The notes under the pieces were generated by a model, which searched no databases, was not told the DNA's origin, and saw only the letters and a list, made by a program, of their open reading frames with translations. Shown piece after piece: positions 1-8,863 of a DNA stretch of 64,000 bases (positions are counted from its first letter, which is position 1; each line of letters opens with the position of its first letter). Origin of the DNA: Roseibium porphyridii (GTDB taxonomy: Bacteria; Pseudomonadota; Alphaproteobacteria; Rhizobiales; Stappiaceae); assembly GCF_026191725.2 (NCBI RefSeq), contig NZ_CP120863.1, forward strand, positions 5,126,001 through 5,190,000. Direction: 5' to 3'. The position numbers and the translations under genes were made by a program.

Positions 1-43
1 AGTCGCGCCGGGGTCTTCCGGCGATCAACAAGCCGGAACACCG

Positions 44-832
44 ATGACAAGCCGCCTTCCCCTCTCCGTATTCATCATCGCTCGAAATGAGGCCGACCGC
101 ATCGCCCGGCCGATCGAGAGCGTGATCGACTGGGTGCACGAGGTCATTGTGGTCGACAGCGGGTCGAGCGACGACACGGTTGCAATTGCCGAAAACCTTG
201 GTGCTCGCGTGGTGTTTCACGAGTGGCTTGGATACGGTCCACAGAAGCGCCATGGCGAAGACCAGTGCAAACATGACTGGATTTTGAACCTCGATGCCGA
301 TGAAGAGGTGACACCGGAACTGGCGGCGGAGATCAAAGCGAAATTCGCAGACCAAACTTACAATGACGCCGATGGCTGGCGGATCATGATCCGGGATATG
401 TACGCGCACGAAAGCACACCAGCACCGTGGGCTTACGGATATCACCAGATACGGCTTTATGACCGGCGCAAAGGACGGTTTTCAGACTCCACGGTTCACG
501 ACACCGTCCGGCCTGAACCTGGTGCCAAGATCGAAAACCTGTCAGGCATCATGGCGCACCGGTCGATCCGATCTCTTGATTTTCAGGTCGAAAAATACAA
601 CCGCTATTCCGCCATGCAGGTGGAAGACATGCGAAGCCGCGGCAGGCGACTGCCTAAAAGCCGCTTGATAACGGAATTTCCCGTCAGCTTTTTTAAAGCC
701 TATTTCGTGCGCAGATACCGGAAATACGGCTGGTGGGGACTAATCCTGTCCATGAATTATGCCCATGCCCGTTTCTTGCGTGTCGCCAAGGCCTATGAGG
801 CCGAGTTGCGGAATAAAAAGAACGCACCCTAA
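44..832 (+). CDS. Family 2 glycosyltransferase, LPS-core type (WaaE/KdtX-like)
   Basis: A 262-residue GT-A fold glycosyltransferase that probably adds a sugar to the lipopolysaccharide core at the cytoplasmic face of the inner membrane. The N-terminus carries the family pattern SVFIIARNEADRI and VVDSGSSDDT (about residues 8-45), and the metal/nucleotide-sugar binding DAD lies at residues 84-86. Length is usual for WaaE-like enzymes. A 7-bp perfect stem (16-22 with 32-38) sits just before the start codon and may end an upstream transcript or shade the ribosome site. The 3' end overlaps the convergent next gene by 4 bp. The acceptor sugar cannot be read from the sequence. Confidence 0.85.
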   Translation: MTSRLPLSVFIIARNEADRIARPIESVIDWVHEVIVVDSGSSDDTVAIAENLGARVVFHEWLGYGPQKRHGEDQCKHDWILNLDADEEVTPELAAEIKAKFADQTYNDADGWRIMIRDMYAHESTPAPWAYGYHQIRLYDRRKGRFSDSTVHDTVRPEPGAKIENLSGIMAHRSIRSLDFQVEKYNRYSAMQVEDMRSRGRRLPKSRLITEFPVSFFKAYFVRRYRKYGWWGLILSMNYAHARFLRVAKAYEAELRNKKNAP

Positions 833-2040
833 GCCGGATCAGGTACGGCTTTTTGTACAACTTCATGGCGCTCGACACGAATTGGTTGGCGAACACCCGT
901 TGTCTGATGGAAATGCTCAAGGCGGCGGATCGTCGTCGGGGTCAAGGTGTGCCCACGAGACAGAACCAATTCATGGCTGCTTTCGGTCAATGCATCATCA
1001 ACAAGGATATCGCCGGGCCGCAGCGACCGGATATGGCATTCTGCCACATGCTTTTTCCGTTCTTCGGGAACATCGTCCATCAGAACATTCTTGGCCAGCT
1101 CCAACAGCTTGGGGTCGTATTTCCGACGATTGATGGTCACAGCCTCAAACGCTGCAGCATCCGGTCCGGCTTCGGGACTGGCATACCAGAGATCTGTCAG
1201 CAACTTCAGTATTCTGGAGATTTGGGGAATATCTGATCCCGTCGGCCCGTCCTTAGGAAAACCGGAGCCATCGTACCCGCGTGCGGACAAATAGAGATAG
1301 TCCGACACCCGCTCCAATTGCGGGATGTTTTTCAAAAGTTCCTGCGTCTGGGCAGGAGATTTGTCGAGCACATCACGCTCCTGTTCGGTCAGGCTGCGCG
1401 CGGCGCGATAGCGGGCAAGGACCTGTTTGGGCAGCAACGCTTCACCCAGGGGCGACAGCATGACCGCCATTTCAAGTTCCCAGGTCTTTTTCATGCCCAA
1501 TGCCTTGGCAAGCTTTAAGGCTTGTTTGCGCACGACGCCCGTACGCCGGAAGGCTTCGGGGTGAAAAAGGGCCATCATGTCTATGAGAAGTTTGACAGAA
1601 CCTGCCAAGGTTCGTTCAAGCAACGCCCGGTCCTTGAACAGCTGACGGTGATGCGCAAGTGCCGTTTCCATGGCCGCAACGAGATCTGCCGGCTGACTCG
1701 GCTTGTCCAGAAACATGAAAGCATGGCCTTCATTCAGCGCCTGTTTGACAGCTTCTGCAGAACGCTCCCGCGTCAACATCACTCTTGCCGCCATTGGCGC
1801 AATGATTTCCGAAGCTCTCAAAAACGCGGACCCACCGCGACCCGGCAAGTTGAAGCAGGAACAGACGATGGCAGCACTGGGTTGCTGCTTCAGGAAAATC
1901 AAAGCTGAGTCAGAGTCAGAAAAGCAGGCGACTTCCATCTGACCGCCAAACAGTTTCTGGAAACCGGATTGAACATTGGGATCCGGGTCGGCGACGACGA
2001 TGAGGTCCCTGGTTTTTTCCATGCCAAATACCCTTGCCAC
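829..2040 (-). CDS. Degenerate response regulator with degenerate HD-GYP-like domain
   Basis: 403 residues. Residues about 12-125 form a receiver domain that keeps the acidic pair (D18, D20), T90 and K113, but the phosphoacceptor aspartate is replaced by Cys62 in the CFNLPG stretch. Residues about 150-300 align with an HD-GYP region: GYDGSGFP (255-262) recalls the GYP loop, while the metal-binding His-Asp is replaced by Ser196-Pro197. The protein is therefore unlikely to be phosphorylated in the usual way or to cleave cyclic di-GMP; a binding or scaffold role is inferred. It converges on the glycosyltransferase gene. An alternative start at residue 7 is possible. Confidence 0.75.
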   Translation of the reverse strand: MARVFGMEKTRDLIVVADPDPNVQSGFQKLFGGQMEVACFSDSDSALIFLKQQPSAAIVCSCFNLPGRGGSAFLRASEIIAPMAARVMLTRERSAEAVKQALNEGHAFMFLDKPSQPADLVAAMETALAHHRQLFKDRALLERTLAGSVKLLIDMMALFHPEAFRRTGVVRKQALKLAKALGMKKTWELEMAVMLSPLGEALLPKQVLARYRAARSLTEQERDVLDKSPAQTQELLKNIPQLERVSDYLYLSARGYDGSGFPKDGPTGSDIPQISRILKLLTDLWYASPEAGPDAAAFEAVTINRRKYDPKLLELAKNVLMDDVPEERKKHVAECHIRSLRPGDILVDDALTESSHELVLSRGHTLTPTTIRRLEHFHQTTGVRQPIRVERHEVVQKAVPDPA

Positions 2041-2239
2041 TTCAGCTCAGGCCGGAACATCCAACCGTTGGACCGGATAGTCTCATGAGACGGATAACAA
2101 AAACTTGAGAAGTTCATCTTGCGCAAAGGCACGGCTGCAGAGCACTTGGAAGCAACCTGCCATACGCCTGAGATGCAAGTCTTTGCTGAACATGAAAATG
2201 CCGGTGGCCAAGCAAGGCCAGTCCAACTAATAAAGCGCC

Positions 2240-3463
2240 ATGACCGATGTTCTGATCATAGGTGCCGGACCGGCCGGGCTGTTCGCTGCCGAGCAACTAT
2301 CGGCGAAGGGCCTTGAGGTGACCGTTGCCGACAAGATGCCTTCGCCAGCCCGCAAGTTTCTGATGGCCGGACGTGGTGGTCTAAACCTGACCCACAGCGA
2401 AGACATTGATGTTTTTCTGGGTCGGTATCGCGAGGCACGCAACTTCCTGGACCCCATGATCCGTGCTTTTTCGCCAAATGATCTTCGCGACTGGTGTCAT
2501 AGCCTTGGCGAAGAGACCTTTGTCGGCAGCAGCGGCAGGGTGTTTCCAAAGTCCATGAAAGCCTCGCCCCTGCTGCGTGCATGGCTTCGGCGGCTCGACC
2601 AACGCGGTGTCAAACTGCTGACACGCCACACCTTCACCGGACTGACCGCAGAAGGCGCGGCACTCTTGAAACCCGAGGGTGGAGAGCCGAAAACCTTTCC
2701 TTGTCGCGCCCTTCTGCTTGCCCTTGGCGGGGCAAGTTGGCCAAGGCTGGGTTCCGACGCGGCATGGACCCCGGCACTTGAAGAACACCAGATCAACATA
2801 TCCCGGTTTCAGCCCTCCAATTGCGGCTTTCTCGTCGCCTGGAGCGAGATCCTGAAAGACAGGTTTGCGGGTACGCCCTTGAAGCGCATTGCTCTGAGCC
2901 TCGATGGCAGCCAATGCAGTGGAGAAGCGCTGCTGTCAGCAAAGGGGATCGAAGGCGGCGCGGTTTATGCTCTTTCCGCAGAATTACGCGAGAAGATCAA
3001 CAGCAACGGCTCCGCAGAGCTCTTGATTGATCTGCGCCCAGCTATGTCGATAGACACGGTGCGCCAGAAACTCTCCCGGCCGCGGCGCAAACAATCCATC
3101 TCGACTTTTTTGAAAAAGGCGCTGAAACTGAACCCTGTCGAACAAGCGCTCTTGCGCGAAGTTGGCCCCCTTCCCGAAGATCCAGAAGGCCTTGCCGCGC
3201 GGATCAAGGCCTTGCCCGTTCTGTGCTCCGCCCCTTACGACATTGACCGCGCGATTTCATCGGCTGGTGGCATCGCACTTGGCGACATTGACGATGGACT
3301 GATGTTGCGCGCTCAACCTGGTGTGTTTGTGGCCGGCGAAATGCTCGACTGGGAGGCGCCAACCGGCGGCTATCTGCTTCAAGCCTGTTTTGCCACCGGT
3401 CGACAGGCCGCAATCGGCATTCAAAACTATCTAAGCAATATCGTGGAGGGCGAACGCGCATGA
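2240..3463 (+). CDS. HI0933/BaiN-like FAD flavoprotein
   Basis: 407-residue NAD(P)/FAD-dependent oxidoreductase of the HI0933-like group. An FAD-binding GxGxxG motif (IIGAGPAG) opens the protein, followed by the family-typical MAGRGGLNLTHSE segment near residues 47-60 and a C-terminal GGY motif by the flavin. The substrate is unknown. A second, diverged member of the same family lies at 17490-18668. The stop overlaps the start of the next gene (ATGA), so the two are probably translated together. Confidence 0.82.
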   Translation: MTDVLIIGAGPAGLFAAEQLSAKGLEVTVADKMPSPARKFLMAGRGGLNLTHSEDIDVFLGRYREARNFLDPMIRAFSPNDLRDWCHSLGEETFVGSSGRVFPKSMKASPLLRAWLRRLDQRGVKLLTRHTFTGLTAEGAALLKPEGGEPKTFPCRALLLALGGASWPRLGSDAAWTPALEEHQINISRFQPSNCGFLVAWSEILKDRFAGTPLKRIALSLDGSQCSGEALLSAKGIEGGAVYALSAELREKINSNGSAELLIDLRPAMSIDTVRQKLSRPRRKQSISTFLKKALKLNPVEQALLREVGPLPEDPEGLAARIKALPVLCSAPYDIDRAISSAGGIALGDIDDGLMLRAQPGVFVAGEMLDWEAPTGGYLLQACFATGRQAAIGIQNYLSNIVEGERA

Positions 3464-3915
3464 CTGTGCTTTATGTGGACGCCGATGCCTGTCCGGTAAA
3501 GAACGAAGCCGTCCGTGTTGGTGAACGGCACAATGTTGCAATCAAGTTTGTGTCCAACAGCTGGATGCGTTTGCCGGAAGGTGATCTGGTCGAGCGAGTT
3601 GTCGTGCCGGAAGGCCCGGATGAAGCAGACAATTGGATTGCGGAGCGCGCTCAGACAGGCGACGTCGTCGTGACAGCTGATGTGCCGCTGGCGTCCAGAT
3701 GCGTCAAGGCAGGCGCACTGGTAATCGGGCCGACCGGCAAGCCTTTCAGTGAAGACGGGATCGGTATGCGTCTCGCGATGCGGGACTTGAAAACGCACTT
3801 GCGCGAAATTGGTGAAATCCGGGAAGGTGGCCCCTCCTTTACCAAAGCCGACAGATCGCGGTTCTTAAATCAGTTGGAAACAATCATGCGGGCAGCAAAG
3901 CGCGCTGTAACTTAA
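3460..3915 (+). CDS. UPF0178/YaiI-YqxD family protein (DUF188)
   Basis: 151 residues, the normal length for the family. The diagnostic N-terminus YVDADACPVK with its two aspartates is present, as are the internal VVTADVPLA and GPTGKPF stretches. The fold is PIN/NYN-like by family knowledge, but no reaction has been established, so no function is assigned. It is translationally coupled to the preceding flavoprotein by a 4-bp overlap. Confidence 0.85.
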   Translation: MTVLYVDADACPVKNEAVRVGERHNVAIKFVSNSWMRLPEGDLVERVVVPEGPDEADNWIAERAQTGDVVVTADVPLASRCVKAGALVIGPTGKPFSEDGIGMRLAMRDLKTHLREIGEIREGGPSFTKADRSRFLNQLETIMRAAKRAVT

Positions 3916-3959
3916 GGCTAACGCCTTTGTCAGATCCGGCTGCAAACCGCTGATCAAAT

Positions 3960-4044
3960 GAAAACTCCCCGCAAGGTTGGGAGGAATACCTTGCAGGGAG
4001 TAGAGCCGGAAACCCATTCTTGGGGATTACGCCCCGGCTTTATG
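3960..4044 (-). ncRNA. Candidate small RNA or structured 3' region
   Basis: On the minus strand, TTGGAA (4068-4063) and CATAAA (4044-4039) are spaced 18 bp apart like a sigma70 promoter. They precede a short GGGG/CCCC hairpin and then a strong 13-bp stem (4000-3988 with 3977-3965, one mismatch) followed by TTTT. The loop of the strong stem exposes UUCCUCCCA, which resembles an anti-Shine-Dalgarno sequence as in several alphaproteobacterial small RNAs. The same hairpins could instead terminate the BA14K transcript (minus) or the UPF0178 transcript (plus). No homology search was possible. Confidence 0.35.
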
Positions 4045-4083
4045 TTGCTTTGTCCAAGCCCGTTCCAATGACGGGTGTTTCGT

Positions 4084-4425
4084 TTATCGGCAGAACGTGT
4101 ACTGACCTGAATACGCCAGAAAGTAGCCGGTGTTCGGATTAAACGAGCGATACTTGCGGCTGCAGTAGTTGTACCAAGCCGGAGACCAGGGCGCCGGGCG
4201 GTAGGTCACGACCGGGGCCGGTGCCGGGTAATAGGCCGGCGGCGGTGCAACATAGCGCGGCTGCGACAATGCGGAGCCAAGGATCGCACCGGCAGCAAGG
4301 CCACCTGCGATGCCAACGCCGACCTGCCAGCCTTCGGCGGCATTTGCAGATTGCGTCTGAGTGGTGAGGGCTGCACCGGCAACAAGAGCCAGCGCGATTG
4401 TGGTGTTAGCTACTTTCTTGAACAT
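4084..4425 (-). CDS. BA14K-family secreted protein
   Basis: 113 residues from the ATG at 4425, chosen because AAGGGA lies at ribosome-site distance and a signal peptide starts there (MFKKVANTTIALALVAGAAL, then cleavage near ANAAE). A glycine-rich membrane-like stretch and a Pro/Tyr-rich linker follow. The C-terminus SPAWYNYCSRKYRSFNP...FLAYSGQYTFCR is the BA14K signature with its Cys pair. The family includes a Brucella immunoreactive lectin-like protein; the role here is probably envelope-associated. A longer reading frame upstream lacks a good start. Confidence 0.8.
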   Translation of the reverse strand: MFKKVANTTIALALVAGAALTTQTQSANAAEGWQVGVGIAGGLAAGAILGSALSQPRYVAPPPAYYPAPAPVVTYRPAPWSPAWYNYCSRKYRSFNPNTGYFLAYSGQYTFCR

Positions 4426-4801
4426 GACGGTGTCCCTTCGTTTTTCCGAGGCCCCTGCGTGCCTCAGTTCATGAATGGACAATAGCCACGGCAGCAATTT
4501 GTCTCTGTGACCGGGGTCACAAGCTGTCACTTTCCAAAAAAAGGGCTGAAAAACGTTTGTTTGACCAACTTACGCATCTTTCACTTGTCGGAACAGGCTG
4601 CGCGCCTTACATTATGCAGCGTCGGCGCAAGCTGCGTCGTACGGGACATGACGAAAGACCCGGTGAGACTGACGACTTCGGCAACGGCTTCATCAAGCTA
4701 CGCTCTGAATTACAAAGCTTTCCGTTTCTTATTTGACTTCTCGTTTATCCGCGCTCTGCCGGAAACGGACGGGCGCATTTAACCAACGGAAAGGTTTCTC
4801 C
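4426..4801. other. Intergenic region between BA14K and cspA
   Basis: This 376-bp stretch separates divergently transcribed BA14K (minus) and the cold-shock gene (plus), so it should hold both promoters and the cold-shock leader. Small open frames in it have no recognisable content or ribosome sites. No clear palindrome was seen. Confidence 0.5.
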
Positions 4802-5014
4802 ATGCGTGAGAACGGCACAATCAAATTCTTCAACCACGACCGCGGCTTCGGCTTCATCACGCCTGAAAACGGCGGCAAGGACGTATTCGTTCACGTCACT
4901 GCATTTGAGCAGGCTGGTATCGGTACGCCGGTTGAAGGCGCAAAAATCTCGTTCGTCGCCGAAGACGATCGTCGCGGCCGCGGCAAGCAGGCTGCTCAGC
5001 TCGAGCTTCTCTAA
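4802..5014 (+). CDS. cspA: Cold-shock protein, CspA family
   Basis: 70 residues, a single cold-shock domain. The start ATG at 4802 follows GGAAAGG at good spacing. The RNA-binding RNP1-like motif (RGFGFI, residues 13-18) and RNP2-like motif (DVFVHV, about 27-32) are intact. It should bind single-stranded RNA or DNA in the cytoplasm and melt RNA structure. A strong terminator follows, so it is a single-gene transcript. Confidence 0.93.
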   Translation: MRENGTIKFFNHDRGFGFITPENGGKDVFVHVTAFEQAGIGTPVEGAKISFVAEDDRRGRGKQAAQLELL

Positions 5015-5063
5015 GTTCAGAGGCTTTGCCGCTCAGATCGAGTGGCTATGGGTCGAAAACGCG

Positions 5064-5090
5064 AAAACGGGGCCGATTGGCCCCGTTTTT
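5064..5090 (+). terminator. Rho-independent terminator after cspA
   Basis: A perfect 11-bp stem (AAAACGGGGCC with GGCCCCGTTTT, loop GATT) is followed by further T residues. It stands about 50 bp after the cold-shock stop codon. Confidence 0.9.
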
Positions 5091-5142
5091 GTTTTGCCAC
5101 ATCACGCGTGCAACTTCAGCATGACGACGGCGTTCGGTTTCT

Positions 5143-6186
5143 TTAGAGCATGCAATCGAGCAGCTCGTTTTCCCCGATCACACCGACAATCGCACCGTCC
5201 TTTTGAACGACAACAGGTTCGGTGCTCGACTTTTTCAGTTTGGCGACTTCGCGGATCGGCGTTCCATCTTCACAGGACAGGGCACTGGCCAGCGATCCGG
5301 CAAGGCTCCCTGGAGGCACCATGATGTCACGCGCCCTCAGAACATTCAGCGGGTTCATGTGACTGACAAAATCGGCGACGTATTCAGTTGCCGGCGATTT
5401 GACGATCTCCTGAGGAGTTCCCAGCTGGATGACCCTTCCGCCTTCCATGATGGCAATACGCGAACCGATCTTGGCGGCTTCGTCGAGATCGTGGCTCACG
5501 AAAATAATGGTTCGATTGAGTTCCTTCTGAAGATCAAGGAGCTCGTCCTGCAACTTGTCACGGATCAGCGGATCCAGCGCCGAGAAAGGTTCATCCATCA
5601 ACAGGATCGGAGCGTCGGTTGCAAATGCCCTGGCCAGACCGACGCGCTGCTGCATGCCGCCGGAAAGTTCATGAACGAATTTCTCGCCCCAACCGGACAG
5701 CCCGACCAGCTTCAGTTGTTCCTCAACCTTCGCCAGTCGTTCCTTCGCTGACATACCGGCAAGTTCCAGACCAAAGCCGACATTTTCGGCGACCGTACGC
5801 CATGGCAGCAAGCCGAACTGCTGGAACACCATCGCAATCCGGTGTCGTCGCAATTCACGCAGATCGTTTTCCGAACAGGTTTCCGGGTTCACGAACTGCT
5901 TGCCGTCATGAACCTGGACTTCACCGCGAATGACCGGGTTCAGTCCGTTGACGGCCCGCAAGAGCGTTGACTTGCCGGAACCGGACAACCCCATGAGGAC
6001 GATGACCTCACCCTCATGAATGTCAAAACTCGCACCGGCAACACCAAGAATCTGACCTGTTTCAGCCTGGATATCCTGCCGCGTTTTCCCTGCATCGATC
6101 AGAGGAAGAGCGCTCGCGGGTTTGTCGCCAAAGACGATGTCGACATCTTTGAAGGAAACGACCGGGGTCGATTGTTCTACACTCAT
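5143..6186 (-). CDS. choV: Choline/betaine ABC transporter ATPase
   Basis: 347-residue ProV-like ATPase that powers import of a quaternary amine. Walker A GLSGSGKS is at residues 66-73; the signature LSGGMQQR and Walker B LLMDEP follow, with the ProV-family N-terminal extension (about 50 residues) before the Walker A region. The C-terminal about 70 residues correspond to the CBS-like regulatory part in this family. The start overlaps the choW stop (ATGA). Location next to choX and divergent from betI-betA-betB supports choline as substrate. Confidence 0.88.
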   Translation of the reverse strand: MSVEQSTPVVSFKDVDIVFGDKPASALPLIDAGKTRQDIQAETGQILGVAGASFDIHEGEVIVLMGLSGSGKSTLLRAVNGLNPVIRGEVQVHDGKQFVNPETCSENDLRELRRHRIAMVFQQFGLLPWRTVAENVGFGLELAGMSAKERLAKVEEQLKLVGLSGWGEKFVHELSGGMQQRVGLARAFATDAPILLMDEPFSALDPLIRDKLQDELLDLQKELNRTIIFVSHDLDEAAKIGSRIAIMEGGRVIQLGTPQEIVKSPATEYVADFVSHMNPLNVLRARDIMVPPGSLAGSLASALSCEDGTPIREVAKLKKSSTEPVVVQKDGAIVGVIGENELLDCML

Positions 6187-7025
6187 CGTTTGCCTCCTTC
6201 CTGAGCCCGGAAAAACCGGTCAAGCACGATGGCAATCAGAACGATGCAGACACCGACTTCAAAACCCTGTGCAATGTTGACGGTATTCAGCGCCCTGAGG
6301 GTCGGCACACCGAGACCGTCAGCGCCAACAAGTGCGGCAATCACCACCATCGACAGCGACAGCATGATGGTCTGCGTCAGGCCGGCCATGATTTGCGGCA
6401 GCGCGTAGGGCAATTCGATCTTCCAGAGAAGCTGGCGTTTCGTTGCCCCGAATGCCTGACCGGCTTCCAAAAGCGCTGTAGGGGTGGAGGACACACCAAG
6501 CTGGGTCAGGCGAATGGGAGCCGGAATGGCAAAGATCACTGTCGCGATCAGTCCAGGCACCATACCAAGCCCAAAAAGAATGAGTGCCGGGATAAGATAA
6601 ACAAAGGTCGGGATTGTCTGCATGAGATCCAACACCGGGCGGATCGCTGCATAAAAGCGCGGATTATGCGCGCCGAGCACACCGATCGGCACGCCGACTG
6701 CCATACATACGACTGAGGCCGCAATGACCAGCGCCAGCGTTTCGGTTGTTTCTTCCCAGTAGCCCTGATTGATGATGAGCAGCAGCGACACAGCAACGAA
6801 CACCGCGAAGGCGAGCGTGCGATGAACCGCGTAACCGATGGCCACAGCCACAACGACAATGACCAGAGGATGCGGCGTCTGCAACAACCACAAGATCCCA
6901 TCGATCAGTGTTTCCAGGAATAACGAGATGCCGTCGAATACCCAATAGGCATTGTCAGTCAACCAGTCGACCACGGACCGTGCCCATGGGCCGATCGGAA
7001 GTTTATTGTCTGTCAGCCAGTCCAA
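6183..7025 (-). CDS. choW: Choline/betaine ABC transporter permease
   Basis: 280-residue ProW-like inner-membrane permease with about six to seven hydrophobic segments. The family EAA-type loop is visible around QLGVSSTPTALLEAGQAFGA. It forms the channel with ChoV and receives ligand from ChoX. It is separated from choX by about 80 bp that contain a terminator-like hairpin, so it may be expressed at lower level than the binding protein. The specific substrate rests on context. Confidence 0.87.
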   Translation of the reverse strand: MDWLTDNKLPIGPWARSVVDWLTDNAYWVFDGISLFLETLIDGILWLLQTPHPLVIVVVAVAIGYAVHRTLAFAVFVAVSLLLIINQGYWEETTETLALVIAASVVCMAVGVPIGVLGAHNPRFYAAIRPVLDLMQTIPTFVYLIPALILFGLGMVPGLIATVIFAIPAPIRLTQLGVSSTPTALLEAGQAFGATKRQLLWKIELPYALPQIMAGLTQTIMLSLSMVVIAALVGADGLGVPTLRALNTVNIAQGFEVGVCIVLIAIVLDRFFRAQEGGKR

Positions 7026-7060
7026 CCCGCCTCTCCGTTCTTTTTGTTCTTAAAAAGGAA

Positions 7061-7088
7061 AACGCCGGCGGGGTGATCCACGCCGGCG
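7061..7088 (-). terminator. Intercistronic hairpin between choX and choW
   Basis: Arms CGCCGGCG at 7088-7081 and 7070-7063 enclose a 10-nt loop, and the minus-strand sequence continues TTTTCCTTTTT. It looks like a partial terminator or an mRNA 3'-end stabiliser that would raise choX relative to choW-choV, as is common for binding-protein genes. Confidence 0.6.
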
Positions 7089-7104
7089 CTGATTTCGCTT
7101 CAGG

Positions 7105-8049
7105 TTAGAGGCCAAGTGCCCCTTTAACGGCAGCGAAGCTGTCACCGCCATCAAACGTTTTTACGCCGACAAGCCAGTTTTCGAAGGTTGCCGGATGCTC
7201 TTTCAGCCACGCAGCGGCTGCCTTGTTGGGATCCTCGCCATCAATCAGGATCGCACCCATGATCTCATTTTCCATGGCCAGCGAGAACTCAAGGTTTTCA
7301 AGAAGCTTGCCCACATTCGGGCACTCGCCGGTGTAGCCAGCGCGCACGTTTGTGTAGACGGTCGCTCCACCGTAGTTGGGGCCAAAGATGTCATCGCCAC
7401 CTTCAAGATACGCCATTTCGAAGCTGGCGTTCATCGGATGCGGCTCCCAACCGAGGAAGACAATGTCATTCTCACGGCGGTTCGCACGAGCGACCTGAGC
7501 GAGCATGCCTTGTTCGGAGGACTCGACGACTTCAAAGCCCTTCAGTTCAAAAAGGTTTTCGTCGATCATTCCGATGATGAGGCGGTTGCCATCGTTGCCC
7601 GGCTCGATGCCGTATATCTTGCCGTCGAGATCGTCGCGGAACTTGGCAATATCCGAAAAGCTCTTCAGGCCCTTGTCGTAGGTGTATTTCGGAACAGCAA
7701 GCGTGTATTTCGCGCCTTCAAGGTTGGCGCGGACCGTCTCGACGGAACCGTCTTCGCGATACGCCTTGATGTCACCTTCCATGGTCGGCATCCAGTTGCC
7801 GAGGAAAATATCGATGTCCTTGTTCTTCAAGGAGGCGTAGGTAACCGGCACGGAAAGGATTTTCACTTCCGGCTCATAGCCAAGCGCTTCGAGCACGACG
7901 GATGTGGCAGCGGTCGTTGCTGTGATGTCGGTCCAGCCTACATCAGAGAAACGAACGGTCTTGCAGGCTTCCGGGTCATTTGCCAGTGCGGTTCCGGACA
8001 TCATCAGTCCAATTGCAAGTGCCCCAGCGAGTTTCGCTGCAATTTTCAT
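7105..8049 (-). CDS. choX: Choline-binding periplasmic protein
   Basis: 314 residues from the ATG at 8049, which has GGAGG upstream; the longer frame above it lacks a start signal. A signal peptide (MKIAAKLAGALAIGLMMSGTALA) is followed by a type II solute-binding fold. The tryptophans in GWTDI, GNWMPTM and GWEPHPM and the tyrosine in KYTL match the positions of an aromatic cage that holds trimethylammonium ligands in ChoX/ProX proteins. It begins the choXWV operon and is divergent from betI, so choline uptake and oxidation are physically linked. Confidence 0.87.
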   Translation of the reverse strand: MKIAAKLAGALAIGLMMSGTALANDPEACKTVRFSDVGWTDITATTAATSVVLEALGYEPEVKILSVPVTYASLKNKDIDIFLGNWMPTMEGDIKAYREDGSVETVRANLEGAKYTLAVPKYTYDKGLKSFSDIAKFRDDLDGKIYGIEPGNDGNRLIIGMIDENLFELKGFEVVESSEQGMLAQVARANRRENDIVFLGWEPHPMNASFEMAYLEGGDDIFGPNYGGATVYTNVRAGYTGECPNVGKLLENLEFSLAMENEIMGAILIDGEDPNKAAAAWLKEHPATFENWLVGVKTFDGGDSFAAVKGALGL

Positions 8050-8193
8050 TTGAGTACCTCCTTCGGAAAGTCGCTTTTTGTATGTGCAGTGGAAAGTGAG
8101 TACTGCCCAGCGTTCAGCTGTCTCGTTCCCCTCACTACAGCTTGAATGAACGCGATCCAAACATCCACCGGGAAAATTTGCAAGTTTTCATTG

Positions 8194-8207
8194 ATTGATT
8201 AGTCAAT
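8194..8207. promoter_or_regulatory. Putative BetI operator
   Basis: ATTGA-TTAG-TCAAT is a perfect 5-bp inverted repeat, AT-rich like known BetI sites. It lies in the choX-betI intergenic region 35 bp before the betI start, where it could control both directions. Confidence 0.55.
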
Positions 8208-8241
8208 TAAAAATAGATTTCGCTGAGATGTGGAGATCATT

Positions 8242-8844
8242 ATGCCCAAGGTCGGAATGGAAGCGGAGCGGCGGCGAAGCCTTATTGACGCAACTGTCGA
8301 TGCTATTCATGAGCGCGGATACAGTGACATAACGATGGCTCAGATCGCCAAACGCGCCGGCGTTTCTGGTGGTCTGGTGCACCATTACTTCGGGTCGAAA
8401 GATCAATTACTTGCAGCGACGATGCGCCATCTTCTGACGGAGCTCGGCCGCGCAATCAGCGATGGCCTTGCGATGGCGGAAACGCCGCGGCAGCGCATCT
8501 CCGCCATCATTGCCGGCAATTTCGCCGTTGATCAGTTCCAGCCGACGGTCATTGCGGCCTGGCTGGCCTTTTATGTTCAGTCCCGGACGACAGACAGCAA
8601 CCGACGCTTGCTGCGCATTTATGCAGCCAGGCTCGCCTCAAATCTCACGCACGCGCTGCGCGCCTTCCTGCCACGGGATGAGGCGCGACGCGTTGCCGAA
8701 GGTACCGCCTCCATGATCGACGGTGTCTGGATCCGCCAGGCTCTCAGCGACACAAAGACCGACCGACAGGCGGCAATCGCCATGGTCGAAGACTATGTCG
8801 AAACGCAAATCGCGGCGCATGTCGCACGAACTTCAAACACATGA
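8242..8844 (+). CDS. betI: TetR-family choline-responsive repressor BetI
   Basis: 200 residues from the ATG at 8242, preceded by GGAG; a GTG 12 bp upstream is a weaker choice. The BetI N-terminus (PKVGMEAERRRSLIDATVDAIHERG) and the TetR HTH (ITMAQIAKRAGVSGGLVHHYFGSK) are recognisable, followed by the conserved WLAFYVQSR region of the ligand domain. It should repress betine-synthesis genes until choline is present. First gene of betI-betA-betB. Confidence 0.92.
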   Translation: MPKVGMEAERRRSLIDATVDAIHERGYSDITMAQIAKRAGVSGGLVHHYFGSKDQLLAATMRHLLTELGRAISDGLAMAETPRQRISAIIAGNFAVDQFQPTVIAAWLAFYVQSRTTDSNRRLLRIYAARLASNLTHALRAFLPRDEARRVAEGTASMIDGVWIRQALSDTKTDRQAAIAMVEDYVETQIAAHVARTSNT

Positions 8845-8863
8845 TTAGCCGCGCGGAGCGCAG

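Noticed and set aside
7195..8145. A 316-codon open frame opposite choX
   Set aside because: choX has a signal peptide, ribosome site and ligand motifs; the antisense frame has none.
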